Source: Xanthomonas vasicola | Lineage (GTDB): Bacteria > Pseudomonadota > Gammaproteobacteria > Xanthomonadales > Xanthomonadaceae | Direction: 5' to 3' | Assembly: GCF_000772705.2 (NCBI RefSeq) | Contig: NZ_JSBW02000010.1 | Coordinates: forward strand, 1-64,000 | Length of the DNA: 64,000 nt | Shown: positions 19,553 to 29,289 of the stretch, piece after piece | Layout of the letters: each line of letters starts with the position of its first letter | Position numbering within the stretch: the first letter of the stretch is position 1 | Made by a program: the position numbers and the translations under genes | Notes under the pieces: model-generated | Seen by the model: only the letters and a program-made list of their open reading frames with translations | Told to the model about the DNA's origin: nothing | Databases searched by the model: none

Positions 19553-22500
19553 TTACCAGATGATGCGGGCACTCAAAAACAAAGTGCGCGGCGGGGTGGA
19601 AATCGCACCGTATTGGTTGATGCTGACGCGTGGGTTATAGACGCCGCCCTGGCCCCAGTCGATGGCGTACTGGTCGTAGTTGCGGAAGTTCAGCGCATTG
19701 ATCAAATCGCCGCGCACCTGCACGGTGAGCGCGTCGGTGACATGCATGTCCTTGGACAGCGACAGATCCAGCTGCCGCGTGCCGAAGATATCGCCACCAG
19801 TGATGAACTTGCCGCCCGGCGCATCCACCGACACGATACGGATGTTCTCCGACGGCTGGCCGCCGTACTGATCGAACGATACCGCTTCGTTGCGCGGCGG
19901 CACCGTGGCCAGGGTCAGCTTGGCCGAGGCGCTGATGCCCCAGAACAGATCGTAGATGCCGGTCACCACCAGGCGATGGCGCGGCACGGAGTTCAGATCC
20001 AGGAACGGGTAGTTGGCGATCGTGGCCGCATCGAAGCCGTATTGTTCGTCGTTGCCGCGATTACCGCGCGCATGCGAGAACGTGTACGCCGCCGTCAGGC
20101 CCCAGCCGCTTTCCTTGGTGTAAGCCTTGTCGGTGGATAGCAGCAATTGCGCGGTCTTGGTTTCCACACCGTTGTTGCCGATGATCAGCGAGCCGAATCC
20201 CGGCGGTGGTTGGCCCCAGGGCTGTCCGCCATTCTGGAAGAAATCGCCATTGGGATAGCGGTTGCCCAGGGTCAGGATCAGGCCATCCTTGCTGTGGATG
20301 TACGACACCGTGGCCGAGTTGCTCCACTCGCCTGCGCGGGTACGCAGCCCCAGCGAATACTGGTCCGAATACGGTGTCTTCAGATCATTATTGAGCAGGT
20401 CGATCTCGCCGTTGCGCACACGTGCATCGACCAGGCCACCGAGACTGTCCGGGTTGCTGACAAAGGACGGATTGAAGTTGGTGCAGGTGCCGGGCGCCGG
20501 CGTGCAGCCGGAGGATTCGACAAAACGGATGGTGTACTGCGACAGCGCCGACTTGACCTGCTCCAGGCCCATCACGTCGAACAGATTGCGGTCGTAGCTG
20601 CGCCCGGCACCGCCGAACAGCACCAACGATTCGTCGCCGCGGAAATCATACGAAAACCCCAGACGCGGCGCGAAATTATTGTTGTCCTGTTTGCGGTTGC
20701 GGCCATTGCTGATGTAGTCGTTGATGTTCACGCCGCCCTTGGCCAACTGTTCGGCATAGGTGGCGCTAACGGCCGGGTCGGTGCCCGGGCCATTCAATGC
20801 GGCGATCACTTCTGGCGGGGTCACGTTATCCAGGTAAGACGGAATCTTCTCGCCATCCCAGCGCACGCCCAGATTCAACTGCAGCTTGTCGTTGACGTCC
20901 CAATCGTCCTGGATGTACAGGCCCAGCTGCTTGCTCTTGGTCGTGACCGACGGCGCCGCACCGGCAAAAGGTAGATTGAAGCGCACCTGGTAGGGAATCG
21001 GCGCTGTTCCCTGGCCATCGGCCACCGCATAGTAGAACGAGGGATTGGCTGCAGAATTTTCGCTCTGGGTCAGCTCCACTTCCTTGTATTTCACGCCCAT
21101 CTTGATGACGTGGCTGCCGTGCCAATCGATGCTGTTGAAGGTCAGGTCGTTCTGCAAGCTTGGGCCTTTCTGGCCCTTGCGCTGAATCGCCAGGCCACTG
21201 GTGGCATCGTCGTTGAGCAACACATCGTCTTCGGCGGTGCCGCGGGTGTACACGGTCTGGCTGCCGATGGTGTAAGCGGTGGGGTTGAACAACACGTCTT
21301 CGTACGACAGCCGTGCTTCGTTGACGTAGGTCTCGCCGAAATGCTGCCAACGCAGGTCGTAGCGCTCTTCCGAATTGAGGTTGACCTTGGCGGCGATGGC
21401 GGTGTTCTGGTCGCCCACGCTGTCGCGGCTTTCTTCGTCGCGGTACTTGGCTGTGAGTTCCACACGATCGTTGTCGCCGATGTCCCAATCGATCTTGCCG
21501 AAGTACAGGTCTTCATTGAACGGGCGGGTGACCGAGCCCAGGCGGCTCTGCACCCTGGCTGGCAAGTCGTCGCTCAGCGCGCTGAAACTATCCGGTACCG
21601 CAACCGGGTTCGCCGACACCTCAAAGCCCTTGCCTTCGTAGCTGAAGAAGAAATGCGCCTTGTCCTTGACGATGGGTCCGCTCAGCGCAAAGCCGTATTC
21701 GTCCTGGTGGGTTTTGCGCTTGTTGCCATCCGCGTTGGGTGCGCCCGCACGCTCGTCGGCTTGGCGTGCGCGGAAATCAGTATTGGTGGTGCGCCCGAAG
21801 AGCTCGCCGTGGAACTCGTTGCCGCCAGACTTGGTGGAGGCCACGATCGCTGCCGAACCGACTTGGTCGAACTCGGCCTTGTAGTTCGACGTGATGACCT
21901 TGTACTCACCGATCGCCAGCTGCGGGAACGGGTTGCCTGCGCTCTGCTGCTGGCCGGACACGCCGCCGAACAGATAGCTCTTCTGGCCCACGCCGTCGAT
22001 GTACACATTCACTGCCGAGCTGGCCTGTGCGCCACCACGAATGCGGCTGTTGCCGTTGGCATCGGTCTCGAACTGCATGCCCGGGACGGTGTCGGCAAAC
22101 TCCAGGAAGTTGCGGGTCAGCTGCGGCACCGTGCTGATTTGCTTGAGCGAGATATTGGTGCCCACTTCTGAGGTTTTGACCTCCTGCAGCGTGGTGGCAG
22201 TGACTTGCACCGCATCCAGCGTGGTGGCATTGCCCGCAGGAGCGGCCGGCGCATCGCTGGCGGCGCCCAGGTCCAGGCTGACCGACGAGGCCACCGACAA
22301 CGTCACCGTCTTCTCGGTGCCGGGGCCGGCGTCGACCTTATAGGTGCCGGGCGGCAAGCCGACCAGTGCATAGCTGCCATCGGCACCGGTGTTCACCCGG
22401 CGCACCGCGCCACTGGCGACATTGGTCGCAGTGACCGTGGTCCCGGCCTGGATTGAGGCCACCTGGCCGCGCAGCGTGGCATTGCTGGATTGCGCCATGG

Positions 22501-22588
22501 CCGGGGCAGCGGCAAACAGCGAGGCGGCCAGGGCGCAGCACAACAGGCTGCGCGCCGGCAGGGTGACGACAGTGCGGTAGGTCTTCAT
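19553..22588 (-). CDS. TonB-dependent receptor, Oar-like (paralogue of the downstream receptor)
   Basis: Outer-membrane receptor of 1011 aa with the same plan as its neighbour: a signal peptide ending AMA, a carboxypeptidase-regulatory-like domain (ATLRGQVASIQAG...), TonB-box-like LDAVQVTATT, plug, and a 22-strand-type barrel ending LSARIIW. The N-terminal 45 residues are nearly identical to those of the receptor at 16201-19233, whereas the barrels differ, suggesting duplication followed by ligand divergence. It is first in the receptor pair, 158 bp after the LacI gene on the same strand. Confidence 0.92.
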   Translation of the reverse strand: MKTYRTVVTLPARSLLCCALAASLFAAAPAMAQSSNATLRGQVASIQAGTTVTATNVASGAVRRVNTGADGSYALVGLPPGTYKVDAGPGTEKTVTLSVASSVSLDLGAASDAPAAPAGNATTLDAVQVTATTLQEVKTSEVGTNISLKQISTVPQLTRNFLEFADTVPGMQFETDANGNSRIRGGAQASSAVNVYIDGVGQKSYLFGGVSGQQQSAGNPFPQLAIGEYKVITSNYKAEFDQVGSAAIVASTKSGGNEFHGELFGRTTNTDFRARQADERAGAPNADGNKRKTHQDEYGFALSGPIVKDKAHFFFSYEGKGFEVSANPVAVPDSFSALSDDLPARVQSRLGSVTRPFNEDLYFGKIDWDIGDNDRVELTAKYRDEESRDSVGDQNTAIAAKVNLNSEERYDLRWQHFGETYVNEARLSYEDVLFNPTAYTIGSQTVYTRGTAEDDVLLNDDATSGLAIQRKGQKGPSLQNDLTFNSIDWHGSHVIKMGVKYKEVELTQSENSAANPSFYYAVADGQGTAPIPYQVRFNLPFAGAAPSVTTKSKQLGLYIQDDWDVNDKLQLNLGVRWDGEKIPSYLDNVTPPEVIAALNGPGTDPAVSATYAEQLAKGGVNINDYISNGRNRKQDNNNFAPRLGFSYDFRGDESLVLFGGAGRSYDRNLFDVMGLEQVKSALSQYTIRFVESSGCTPAPGTCTNFNPSFVSNPDSLGGLVDARVRNGEIDLLNNDLKTPYSDQYSLGLRTRAGEWSNSATVSYIHSKDGLILTLGNRYPNGDFFQNGGQPWGQPPPGFGSLIIGNNGVETKTAQLLLSTDKAYTKESGWGLTAAYTFSHARGNRGNDEQYGFDAATIANYPFLDLNSVPRHRLVVTGIYDLFWGISASAKLTLATVPPRNEAVSFDQYGGQPSENIRIVSVDAPGGKFITGGDIFGTRQLDLSLSKDMHVTDALTVQVRGDLINALNFRNYDQYAIDWGQGGVYNPRVSINQYGAISTPPRTLFLSARIIW

Positions 22589-22746
22589 GGCTTCCCCAGG
22601 GGTCAGGCGCTAACCGGCAAAGTGGTCGGTGTGGCGCGGGTGGTGCGATATATCAAACGACAAAACAACGGCGAACAGACTTCAGGTGTTATAAAAAACA
22701 TAAGAAAGCGCGAAGATTTCGTGAAGATGTGACGAAGGGCACGTGC

Positions 22747-23799
22747 TTAGCCGGCAGGCGTAGCACGCGGCGCGCTCGACGCACGCACGATCAGCTCCGG
22801 AACCATCTCTGAAAACGCTGGCGGTGCCGCATCTGCGGGCGGTGCAGGCGCATCGACCAACTGCTGGCCCAGCAACAACTGCAACGCGCGCGCGCCCAGC
22901 CCGGCGATATCTACCCGCATCGTGGTCAACGCAGGCAGCACGTAGCGCGCCATCGGCACATCGTCGAACCCGGCCAGTGCGATGTCCTGCGGCGCCTTCA
23001 GCCCGGCATGGCCGAGCGCGAACAGGCAGCCAAGCGCCATCATGTCGTTCGCGGCGAACACCGCGTCCGGACGCGTGTCCTGGGCCAGTGCCTGGCCGGC
23101 ACGGTAACCGGATTCTTCGTCGAAGTTGCCAGGCAATACCCACGGCTGCGCGGCTGGATCCAGCGCCAATTCGTCGCGATATCCGCGCAGGCGCTCATGC
23201 GCATCGAAGTTGTCGTCGGGGCCGGCGATGAAGGCGATGCGGCGGTGACCACTGTCGCGCAGGTGGCGGGTCATGACCCGCGCGCCGCCGTAGTTGTCCA
23301 CATTGAGTACCGGGCGCTGGCTGGCGCTGCCGGCGCAGTTGAGCAGCACTGCCGGTAGGCCGCCGGGCAGCGCATCTTCATGCACGCCCGAATCGCCCAG
23401 CGACGGCGACATCACTACCACTCCATCCACGCGCCCGGGCAGGCGCTCCAGCGCGCGGCGCTGCGCCTTCGGGTCGCCGTGCGAGCTGGAGACCAATAAG
23501 TGATAGCCCTGGTCGCGTGCCACCTGGTCGATGCCGCGGATCAATTCGGAAAAGAATTCGCCATGCAGGTCCGGGAGCACGACGCCGATGGTGTGGGTGC
23601 GCCGGCTGCTGAGACTGCGCGCGGCGTGGTGCGGGATGTAGTTGAGCGCACGCGCTACCTGCAATACACGCTCGCGTACCGATTCGGCCACGTGCTGATG
23701 CCCGTTCATGGTGCGCGAGACCGTGGCCACCGACACCTGCGCTTCGCGCGCAACGTCCTTGATGGTGACGCTACCGCCTTCGGACCGTGGCCGGCTCAT
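22747..23799 (-). CDS. LacI family transcriptional repressor
   Basis: A 350-aa LacI/GalR regulator. The helix-turn-helix reads VTIKDVAREAQVSVATVSRTMNG at about residues 11-33, then the hinge AARSLSSRRT and a periplasmic-binding-protein-like sugar domain with IGVVLPDLHGEFF, PDAVFAANDMMALG and IALAGFDDVPMARY. It is encoded directly upstream of the two receptors and the halogenase on the same strand and should control them in response to a sugar. A LacI-type palindrome at 23959-23972 suggests autoregulation. The effector cannot be named from sequence. Confidence 0.94.
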   Translation of the reverse strand: MSRPRSEGGSVTIKDVAREAQVSVATVSRTMNGHQHVAESVRERVLQVARALNYIPHHAARSLSSRRTHTIGVVLPDLHGEFFSELIRGIDQVARDQGYHLLVSSSHGDPKAQRRALERLPGRVDGVVVMSPSLGDSGVHEDALPGGLPAVLLNCAGSASQRPVLNVDNYGGARVMTRHLRDSGHRRIAFIAGPDDNFDAHERLRGYRDELALDPAAQPWVLPGNFDEESGYRAGQALAQDTRPDAVFAANDMMALGCLFALGHAGLKAPQDIALAGFDDVPMARYVLPALTTMRVDIAGLGARALQLLLGQQLVDAPAPPADAAPPAFSEMVPELIVRASSAPRATPAG

Positions 23800-23958
23800 G
23801 CTGTGGCTTTCTCCAAGTCAACGCGTGTGGCGGCGCACGCCGGGGTAGGGCGCACGGTCCGCTGGCGCAGAGCGTTCGTGTCACACATGCACATGAATGA
23901 CATCAGCCCCATCTGATGGCGCCCCCCGAGGCGAGATGCAGCGCACGCTAGCAGGAAC

Positions 23959-23972
23959 TGCAAGCGCTTACA
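23959..23972. promoter_or_regulatory. LacI-type operator candidate
   Basis: TGCAAGCGCTTACA is a 14-bp near-perfect palindrome centred on AAGCGCTT with the TG...CA ends common to LacI-family sites. It lies about 160 bp before the LacI gene start, inside a 405-bp divergent intergenic region (23800-24204) that otherwise shows nothing clear. Autoregulation of the adjacent repressor is inferred. It has the same general layout as the 14-bp palindromes near 38.0-38.2 kb but a different core. Confidence 0.5.
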
Positions 23973-24204
23973 TGATGCATTGCAACATTGCGCCAAACGC
24001 AAGTAGCGCAAGGGCTGGACGCCGATTGCTGGACAAGTTTGTCCGCATAAGACATCAGCAGCCAATGTCGGACACTGGTCGACAACGTGTCAGGGAACGA
24101 CGAAACATCACATCTGCAGACCATACCCCAGCGCACGGTTAAGGCCTGCCTTGCCGCCAATGCATTCAGACAGCAAGATGCGCCGATCGATCAGGGGGAA
24201 CATC

Positions 24205-25185
24205 GTGCGCATGTCGCTACCTACCGTCCGCGCAGGGCGGTTCCAGTCCGCCGCGTGGCTGCTGCTGGCCGCGCTGTGCGTGAGCGGCTGCCAGCGCAAC
24301 GAGAACGCGCCTGCATTGCCCGGCGCCAAGGCCGAGCCGGCCGCGGCGATGCAGGCGATGACCTTGCCATTGCGGCGCAACGATCTGGTGGCATACGCGC
24401 GCATTCGAGTGACGCCTGCGCAATACACCCAGCTGGAAGCGGCGTGGCGCGGTGGTGCCAGCCGTTGGCCGCTGACCGAACTGCCGCGTCCTAATGAAGT
24501 GGGCACGCTGCTGGGCTCGTTGTCGGCGCCCGGTGCCGAACGCAGCCTGCAGCAGGCCTTCGATGCTCAGCTGGCCGGCCAGGCGCAGGGCATTGCCCAG
24601 GCTGCGCAATCGCTGGGCCAGTTCGGCGTGCAATACCTGCGCAGCCGCAACGATTACCAGCCTGAGCAGCGCGCGCATTACGTGCAGTTGGTCGATGCAC
24701 TGAGCGCCTGGGCTGCCACCGCGCCGCTGGCCGATCGCCCACGCGCCAAGGCCAGCATTGCCGATCTGGTCACTGCCGCGCGCGCGACCGGCATCACCTC
24801 CGATGCCGATCTGCAGCGGCTGGGCATGGAAGAGAGCCTGCGCCGGCTCGGGCCGTTCTGGGAAACCTGCAAGAAGGTGCTGGAGCGTTACGACCTGTCG
24901 ATCGATAGCAGCTTGGATGCGCTGCGCACCGGGTTGATCAAGCAGGACGGCGACACCGCCCAGGTACGGCTGCGTTATCCGCTGGCCGCCCACGCCATTG
25001 ATCTGACCGTGGCGCTGATCAAGCGCGATGGCCACTGGTACCAGCTGCAGACCCAGAACGAGGTGCAGGCGCTGCTCGATAGCACCCAGGCCGCCCCCTT
25101 ACCCGAGGCGACTGCAGCGCCCGACACTGCAGCGGGCGCGCCGGCCAAGCCTGCCGACACCGGGCAACGCCCGGCTGGGCGATAA
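24205..25185 (+). CDS. Uncharacterised lipoprotein upstream of plsB
   Basis: Predicted lipoprotein of about 326 aa. A basic N-terminus is followed by a hydrophobic stretch and the lipobox CVSGC, then a mostly helical mature part and a low-complexity Ala/Pro/Thr tail. I do not recognise a named family. GTG at 24205 has AGGGGGA 6 bp upstream and is preferred; ATG at 24211 is two codons later. The stop overlaps the plsB start (TAATG), so the two are likely co-translated, hinting at an envelope or phospholipid-related role. Confidence 0.78.
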   Translation: MRMSLPTVRAGRFQSAAWLLLAALCVSGCQRNENAPALPGAKAEPAAAMQAMTLPLRRNDLVAYARIRVTPAQYTQLEAAWRGGASRWPLTELPRPNEVGTLLGSLSAPGAERSLQQAFDAQLAGQAQGIAQAAQSLGQFGVQYLRSRNDYQPEQRAHYVQLVDALSAWAATAPLADRPRAKASIADLVTAARATGITSDADLQRLGMEESLRRLGPFWETCKKVLERYDLSIDSSLDALRTGLIKQDGDTAQVRLRYPLAAHAIDLTVALIKRDGHWYQLQTQNEVQALLDSTQAAPLPEATAAPDTAAGAPAKPADTGQRPAGR

Positions 25186-27854
25186 TGACTGTGATGCCAG
25201 AACAGAATCCCCTGCCGTTCCCGGACGGCCAGCCCGCCCCGCCCAGCGCTGCCGTCGCCGACACCGGTGCCACGATGGCGGCGTTGCCGCTCGCCGAACC
25301 GGTGCCGCCGGAAGTCGTGCCATCGATCGCGCCCGGCGTTGCCGCTGCGCGTAGCGCCAAGCGCCCCTGGTGGGCGCGCCTGCTCGGCCGCCTGGCAGAC
25401 CCCTGGCTGAGCCTGACCATCGAGCCGGACCAGCCCGGTCGCTACGATGACGGCCGCCCGGTGGTGTACGTGCTGGAAGACTACGGCATGTCCAATGCGT
25501 TGATCCTGGACAAGGCCTGCCGCGAAGTCGGTCTGCCGTCGCCGCTGGTGCCGTTGCCGGGCGACCCGCTGGAGCGCAAGCGCGCTTACCTGGCGCTGTC
25601 GCGACGTAGCAGCAGCAATTCGCTGATTCCCGAGCAGCGCGGCGGCAAGACCCATTCCGATTCGCTGGCCAAGTTACTGCAGGCACATCGCGTGCGTGCC
25701 GACCTGGACGTGCATCTGGTGCCGGTGTCGATCTTCGTTGGCCGTGCGCCGGACAAGCAGAGCGGCTGGTTTGCGGTGCTGTTCTCGGAAAACTGGGCGC
25801 TGGTCGGCCGCTTCCGCCGCCTGCTGTCGGTACTGCTCAACGGCCGCACCACCATCGTGCGGTTCGCTTCGCCGATTTCGCTGCGCCAGACCATGGCCGA
25901 AGGGCTGCCGCCCGAGCGCACCTTGCGCAAGTTGCAGCGCGTATTGCGCACGCACTTCCGGCGCATCCGTGAAGCGGTGATCGGCCCGGACTTGTCCACC
26001 CGGCGTTTGCTGGTGGACCAGGTACTGGCCGCCGAGTCGGTGCGCGAAGCTATCGCCATCCAGGCCAAGCGCGATAATTCCAAGCCGGTCGATGCATGGC
26101 GCAAGGCGCATGCCTATGCATGGGAAATCGCCGCCGACTATTCCAGCCCGGTGGTGCGCTCGGCCAGCTTCCTGCTCACCCACGTGTGGAACCGCATCTA
26201 CGCCGGCGTGCTGGTGCACCACCTGGACAAGCTCAAACAGGCCGCGCCCGGGCATGAAGTGGTGTACGTGCCCAGCCACCGCAGCCATATGGATTACCTG
26301 CTGCTGAGCTACCTGTTGTACGAACGCGGCATCGTGCCGCCGCATATCGTGGCCGGCATCAACCTCAACCTGCCGGTGGTCGGCACGCTGCTGCGCAAGG
26401 GCGGCGCGTTCTTCATCCGTCGCTCGATTAAAGGCAACGCGCTGTATTCGGCAGTGCTCAGCGAATACGTCGCCCAGCTGGTGGCCGGCGGCTATTCCAT
26501 CGAATACTTCGTCGAAGGCGGGCGTTCGCGCACCGGGCGTCTGCTGCAGCCCAAGGGCGGCATGATTGCGATGACGCTGCGCGCGTATCTGCGCCAGCCG
26601 CGAAAGCCGGTGCTGTTCCAGCCGGTGTACATCGGCTACGAGAAGTTGATGGAAGGTAACAGTTACCTCGACGAACTCACCGGACGGCCGAAGGAAAAGG
26701 AATCCATCTGGGGCCTGCTGTGGTCCATTCCCAAAGTGCTCAAGCAGAACTATGGCCAGGTGGTGGTGAACTTCGGCGAGCCGATCGCACTCAACGACGT
26801 GTTGGCCAAGCACGCACCCGACTGGGACGGCCAACCGCTGCCGGAAGATGAAAAACCCACCTGGTTGGCACCGGCAGTGGACACGCTGTCCACGCAGATC
26901 CAGACCCGCATCAATTGTGCCGCCGACGTCAATCCAATCAATCTGTTGGCGCTGGCCTTGCTGTCCACGCCCAAGCACGCGATGGGCGAGGCCGACCTGA
27001 TCGCGCAGATCCAGTTGTGCAAGAAGCTGCTGGCCGAGATGCCGTACTCGGACCGCGTCACCGTCACCCCGCATACGCCAGCGCGCATTATTACTCACGC
27101 CGAAGAGATCAACGTGCTCACGCGCGTGTCGCACCCGCTGGGCGATGTGCTGAGCGTCAGCGGCGACACTGCGGTGTTGCTCAGCTACTTCCGCAACAAC
27201 GTGCTGCATTTGTTTACGGCATCGTCTTGGGTGGCGTGCTGCTTCCAGAACAACCGCCGCATGAGCCGCGCCGGTCTGTTGCGCCTGGGCCGCACGGTGT
27301 ACCCGTTCCTGCAGGCCGAGTTGTTCTTGCCGTGGAGCGAAGATCGCTTTGCCGAACGCATTGAGCAAACCATCGACATGTTCGTGCGCGAAGGGCTGTT
27401 GCTCAACGTCACCGACGACGATGGCGGCATCCTGGCACGCAACACCGGGCAGACTGACGAGGTGTTCCGCCTGCGTGCCATTGGGCATTCGCTGCAGCAG
27501 GCGTTCGAGCGCTATTACATCGCCATTTCAGTATTGGTGAAGAACGGTCCCGGCGTACTCGGTGCCGGCGAACTGGAAAGCCTGTGCCAACAGGCCGCGC
27601 AACGCCTGAGCCTGTTGTACGCGCCGGCCGCACCGGAGTTCTTCGACAAGACCCTGTTCCGCAGCTTCATCCAGAAGTTGCGCGAGCTGCGTCTGGTATG
27701 GCCGGACGAGAACAGCAAGCTGATGTTCGACGAGCGTCTGGATGCCTGGGCCAAGGATGCCAAGTTCATTCTCGGCCGCGAGCTGCGCCACACCATCGAG
27801 CGCGTCAGCCCGGCGGCGGCCAAGCCGGACGTGGTGCCGCCGCCGGCTGAGTAA
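25185..27854 (+). CDS. plsB: Glycerol-3-phosphate 1-O-acyltransferase
   Basis: Inner-membrane acyltransferase (889 aa) that makes lysophosphatidate, the first step of phospholipid synthesis. The four acyltransferase blocks are present: block I VPSHRSHMDYLLLSYLL (catalytic His and Asp near residues 367 and 372), block II GGAFFIRRS, block III YFVEGGRSRTGRLL and block IV PVLFQPVYIGYEK. Length matches the large PlsB class rather than PlsY. The start codon overlaps the stop of the upstream lipoprotein gene. The first 70 residues are Pro/Ala-rich and variable. Confidence 0.96.
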   Translation: MTVMPEQNPLPFPDGQPAPPSAAVADTGATMAALPLAEPVPPEVVPSIAPGVAAARSAKRPWWARLLGRLADPWLSLTIEPDQPGRYDDGRPVVYVLEDYGMSNALILDKACREVGLPSPLVPLPGDPLERKRAYLALSRRSSSNSLIPEQRGGKTHSDSLAKLLQAHRVRADLDVHLVPVSIFVGRAPDKQSGWFAVLFSENWALVGRFRRLLSVLLNGRTTIVRFASPISLRQTMAEGLPPERTLRKLQRVLRTHFRRIREAVIGPDLSTRRLLVDQVLAAESVREAIAIQAKRDNSKPVDAWRKAHAYAWEIAADYSSPVVRSASFLLTHVWNRIYAGVLVHHLDKLKQAAPGHEVVYVPSHRSHMDYLLLSYLLYERGIVPPHIVAGINLNLPVVGTLLRKGGAFFIRRSIKGNALYSAVLSEYVAQLVAGGYSIEYFVEGGRSRTGRLLQPKGGMIAMTLRAYLRQPRKPVLFQPVYIGYEKLMEGNSYLDELTGRPKEKESIWGLLWSIPKVLKQNYGQVVVNFGEPIALNDVLAKHAPDWDGQPLPEDEKPTWLAPAVDTLSTQIQTRINCAADVNPINLLALALLSTPKHAMGEADLIAQIQLCKKLLAEMPYSDRVTVTPHTPARIITHAEEINVLTRVSHPLGDVLSVSGDTAVLLSYFRNNVLHLFTASSWVACCFQNNRRMSRAGLLRLGRTVYPFLQAELFLPWSEDRFAERIEQTIDMFVREGLLLNVTDDDGGILARNTGQTDEVFRLRAIGHSLQQAFERYYIAISVLVKNGPGVLGAGELESLCQQAAQRLSLLYAPAAPEFFDKTLFRSFIQKLRELRLVWPDENSKLMFDERLDAWAKDAKFILGRELRHTIERVSPAAAKPDVVPPPAE

Positions 27855-27942
27855 GTCGGCGGCGCAACTGCCATCGTCTCCCTGCAGTACGTGAGGGCGG
27901 GCCAATGGCATGACACATGTAGGTAGGCGAAGACGCGCAAGA

Positions 27943-27990
27943 GGCTTCCCTTCTCCCACGGAAGAGGGTGCCCGAAGGGCGGATGAGGGT
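27943..27990. repeat. Xanthomonad-type intergenic repeat, copy 1 (inverted relative to copy 2)
   Basis: This 48-bp element, read on the minus strand, starts ACCCTCATCCGCCCTTCGGG and ends GGGAGAAGGGAAGCC. It contains short internal complementarity (GGTGCCCGAAGGGC). A matching element in the opposite orientation lies at 29290-29337, so the pair brackets the oxidoreductase gene. I recognise this sequence type as a dispersed intergenic repeat of xanthomonads from general knowledge. Confidence 0.7.
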
Positions 27991-28181
27991 TGGTCAGCAC
28001 GCAAATCCTCCAGCGCTGCAGCAGACCAGATTCACCCCCAACGTTGTTCACCAACGCCGTGAACTTCACACAGCAGTTCCGTTCGTTTCATCCGCTTCTT
28101 GCAGCCGTGCCGATAGCATCGCGCCACCTTTCATCACGATCGGGTGCGTTGGACCACAGGCGTGCCCGGCAGGAGATCTCG

Positions 28182-29162
28182 ATGCGCGCAGCGATCCACA
28201 CCCAGTTCGGCGATCCGTCCAAGGTGCTTGAACTCGGCGACCGACCCACACCGCAACCCGGCAAGGGCCAGGTCCGCATCGCGATGCGGCGCTCGCCCAT
28301 CCACAACCACGACCTGTGGACGGTGCGCGGCAACTACGGCTACAAGCCCGAAGTTCCGGCGATCGGCGGCAGCGAGGGGTCGGGCGTGATCGATGCGCTG
28401 GGCGAAGGTGTCGAGGGCTTGCAGGTCGGCCAGCGTGTCGTCGCGGCCGGCGTGCATGAGAGCTGGGCCGAGTACTTTTTGGCCGACGCAACCGGTGTGG
28501 TTCCGCTGCCCGACGCACTGGATGACGACCGTGGTTGCCAGCTCATCGCCATGCCGTTGAGCGCGTTGATGCTGATCGAATTCCTGCAGGTCAAAAAGGG
28601 CGATTGGATCGTGCAGAACACCGCCAACGGTGCAGTCGGCAAGACGGTCGCCATGCTCGCTGCGGCACGCGGTATCAGCGTGATCAACCTGGTGCGTCGC
28701 GACGCCGGCGTGGACGAATTGAAAGCGCTGGGCATCGGCAACGCGGTGTCGAATGCGCAAGATGGTTGGCAAGATGCCGTGCGCGCGCTGGCCGGCGATG
28801 CACCGATCGTGTGCGCGATCGACTCGGTTGCCGGCAAGGCAGCTGGCGAGCTGATGAGCCTGCTTGCCGAAGGTGGCGAGTTGATTTCCTTCGGCTCGAT
28901 GACCGGCGAGCCCCTGGAGATTTCCAGCGGCGATGTGATCTTCAAGCAGGCCACCGTGCGCGGCTTCTGGGGCAGCAAGGTCATGCAGGCCACCAAGTCC
29001 GAGGACAAGCGGCGCATGATCGGCGAGCTATTGAAGGCCGCGCTCGACGGCAGCCTGGCGCTGCCGGTGGAAGCGGTGTTCGATCTGGAAGATGCGGCCA
29101 AGGCGGCAGCGGCCAGCGCCGAACCGGGCCGCCGCGGCAAGATTTTGCTGCGTGCTGGTTGA
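28182..29162 (+). CDS. Zinc-independent MDR-family oxidoreductase (quinone/enoyl reductase-like)
   Basis: Medium-chain dehydrogenase/reductase of 326 aa. The N-terminal GroES-like domain (IGGSEGSGVIDALGEGVEGLQVGQRV) is followed by a Rossmann domain with NTANGAVGKTVAMLAA as the NADPH-binding loop. The structural-zinc cysteines of alcohol dehydrogenases are missing, placing it among quinone oxidoreductase, enoyl and alkenal reductase relatives. AGGAG lies 6 bp before the ATG at 28182. It stands alone between two inverted intergenic repeats. The substrate cannot be inferred. Confidence 0.85.
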   Translation: MRAAIHTQFGDPSKVLELGDRPTPQPGKGQVRIAMRRSPIHNHDLWTVRGNYGYKPEVPAIGGSEGSGVIDALGEGVEGLQVGQRVVAAGVHESWAEYFLADATGVVPLPDALDDDRGCQLIAMPLSALMLIEFLQVKKGDWIVQNTANGAVGKTVAMLAAARGISVINLVRRDAGVDELKALGIGNAVSNAQDGWQDAVRALAGDAPIVCAIDSVAGKAAGELMSLLAEGGELISFGSMTGEPLEISSGDVIFKQATVRGFWGSKVMQATKSEDKRRMIGELLKAALDGSLALPVEAVFDLEDAAKAAAASAEPGRRGKILLRAG

Positions 29163-29289
29163 AAGGGTTCGGGCGCTTACTGAAACGGCGCCAGCACGGG
29201 ATTGGAACTGGCAGGGCGCGCGCTGGTTGGAGTCCGACGTGCGCTGTCGGCGTAGAGCGACGTGGCCCGATGAAATTCTCAGCACTCGT

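Noticed and set aside
25674-27488. Long minus-strand frame opposite plsB (and similar ones opposite rep and the second receptor)
   Set aside because: All are mirror frames of confident genes, rich in His, Arg and Gln, with no recognisable domains.
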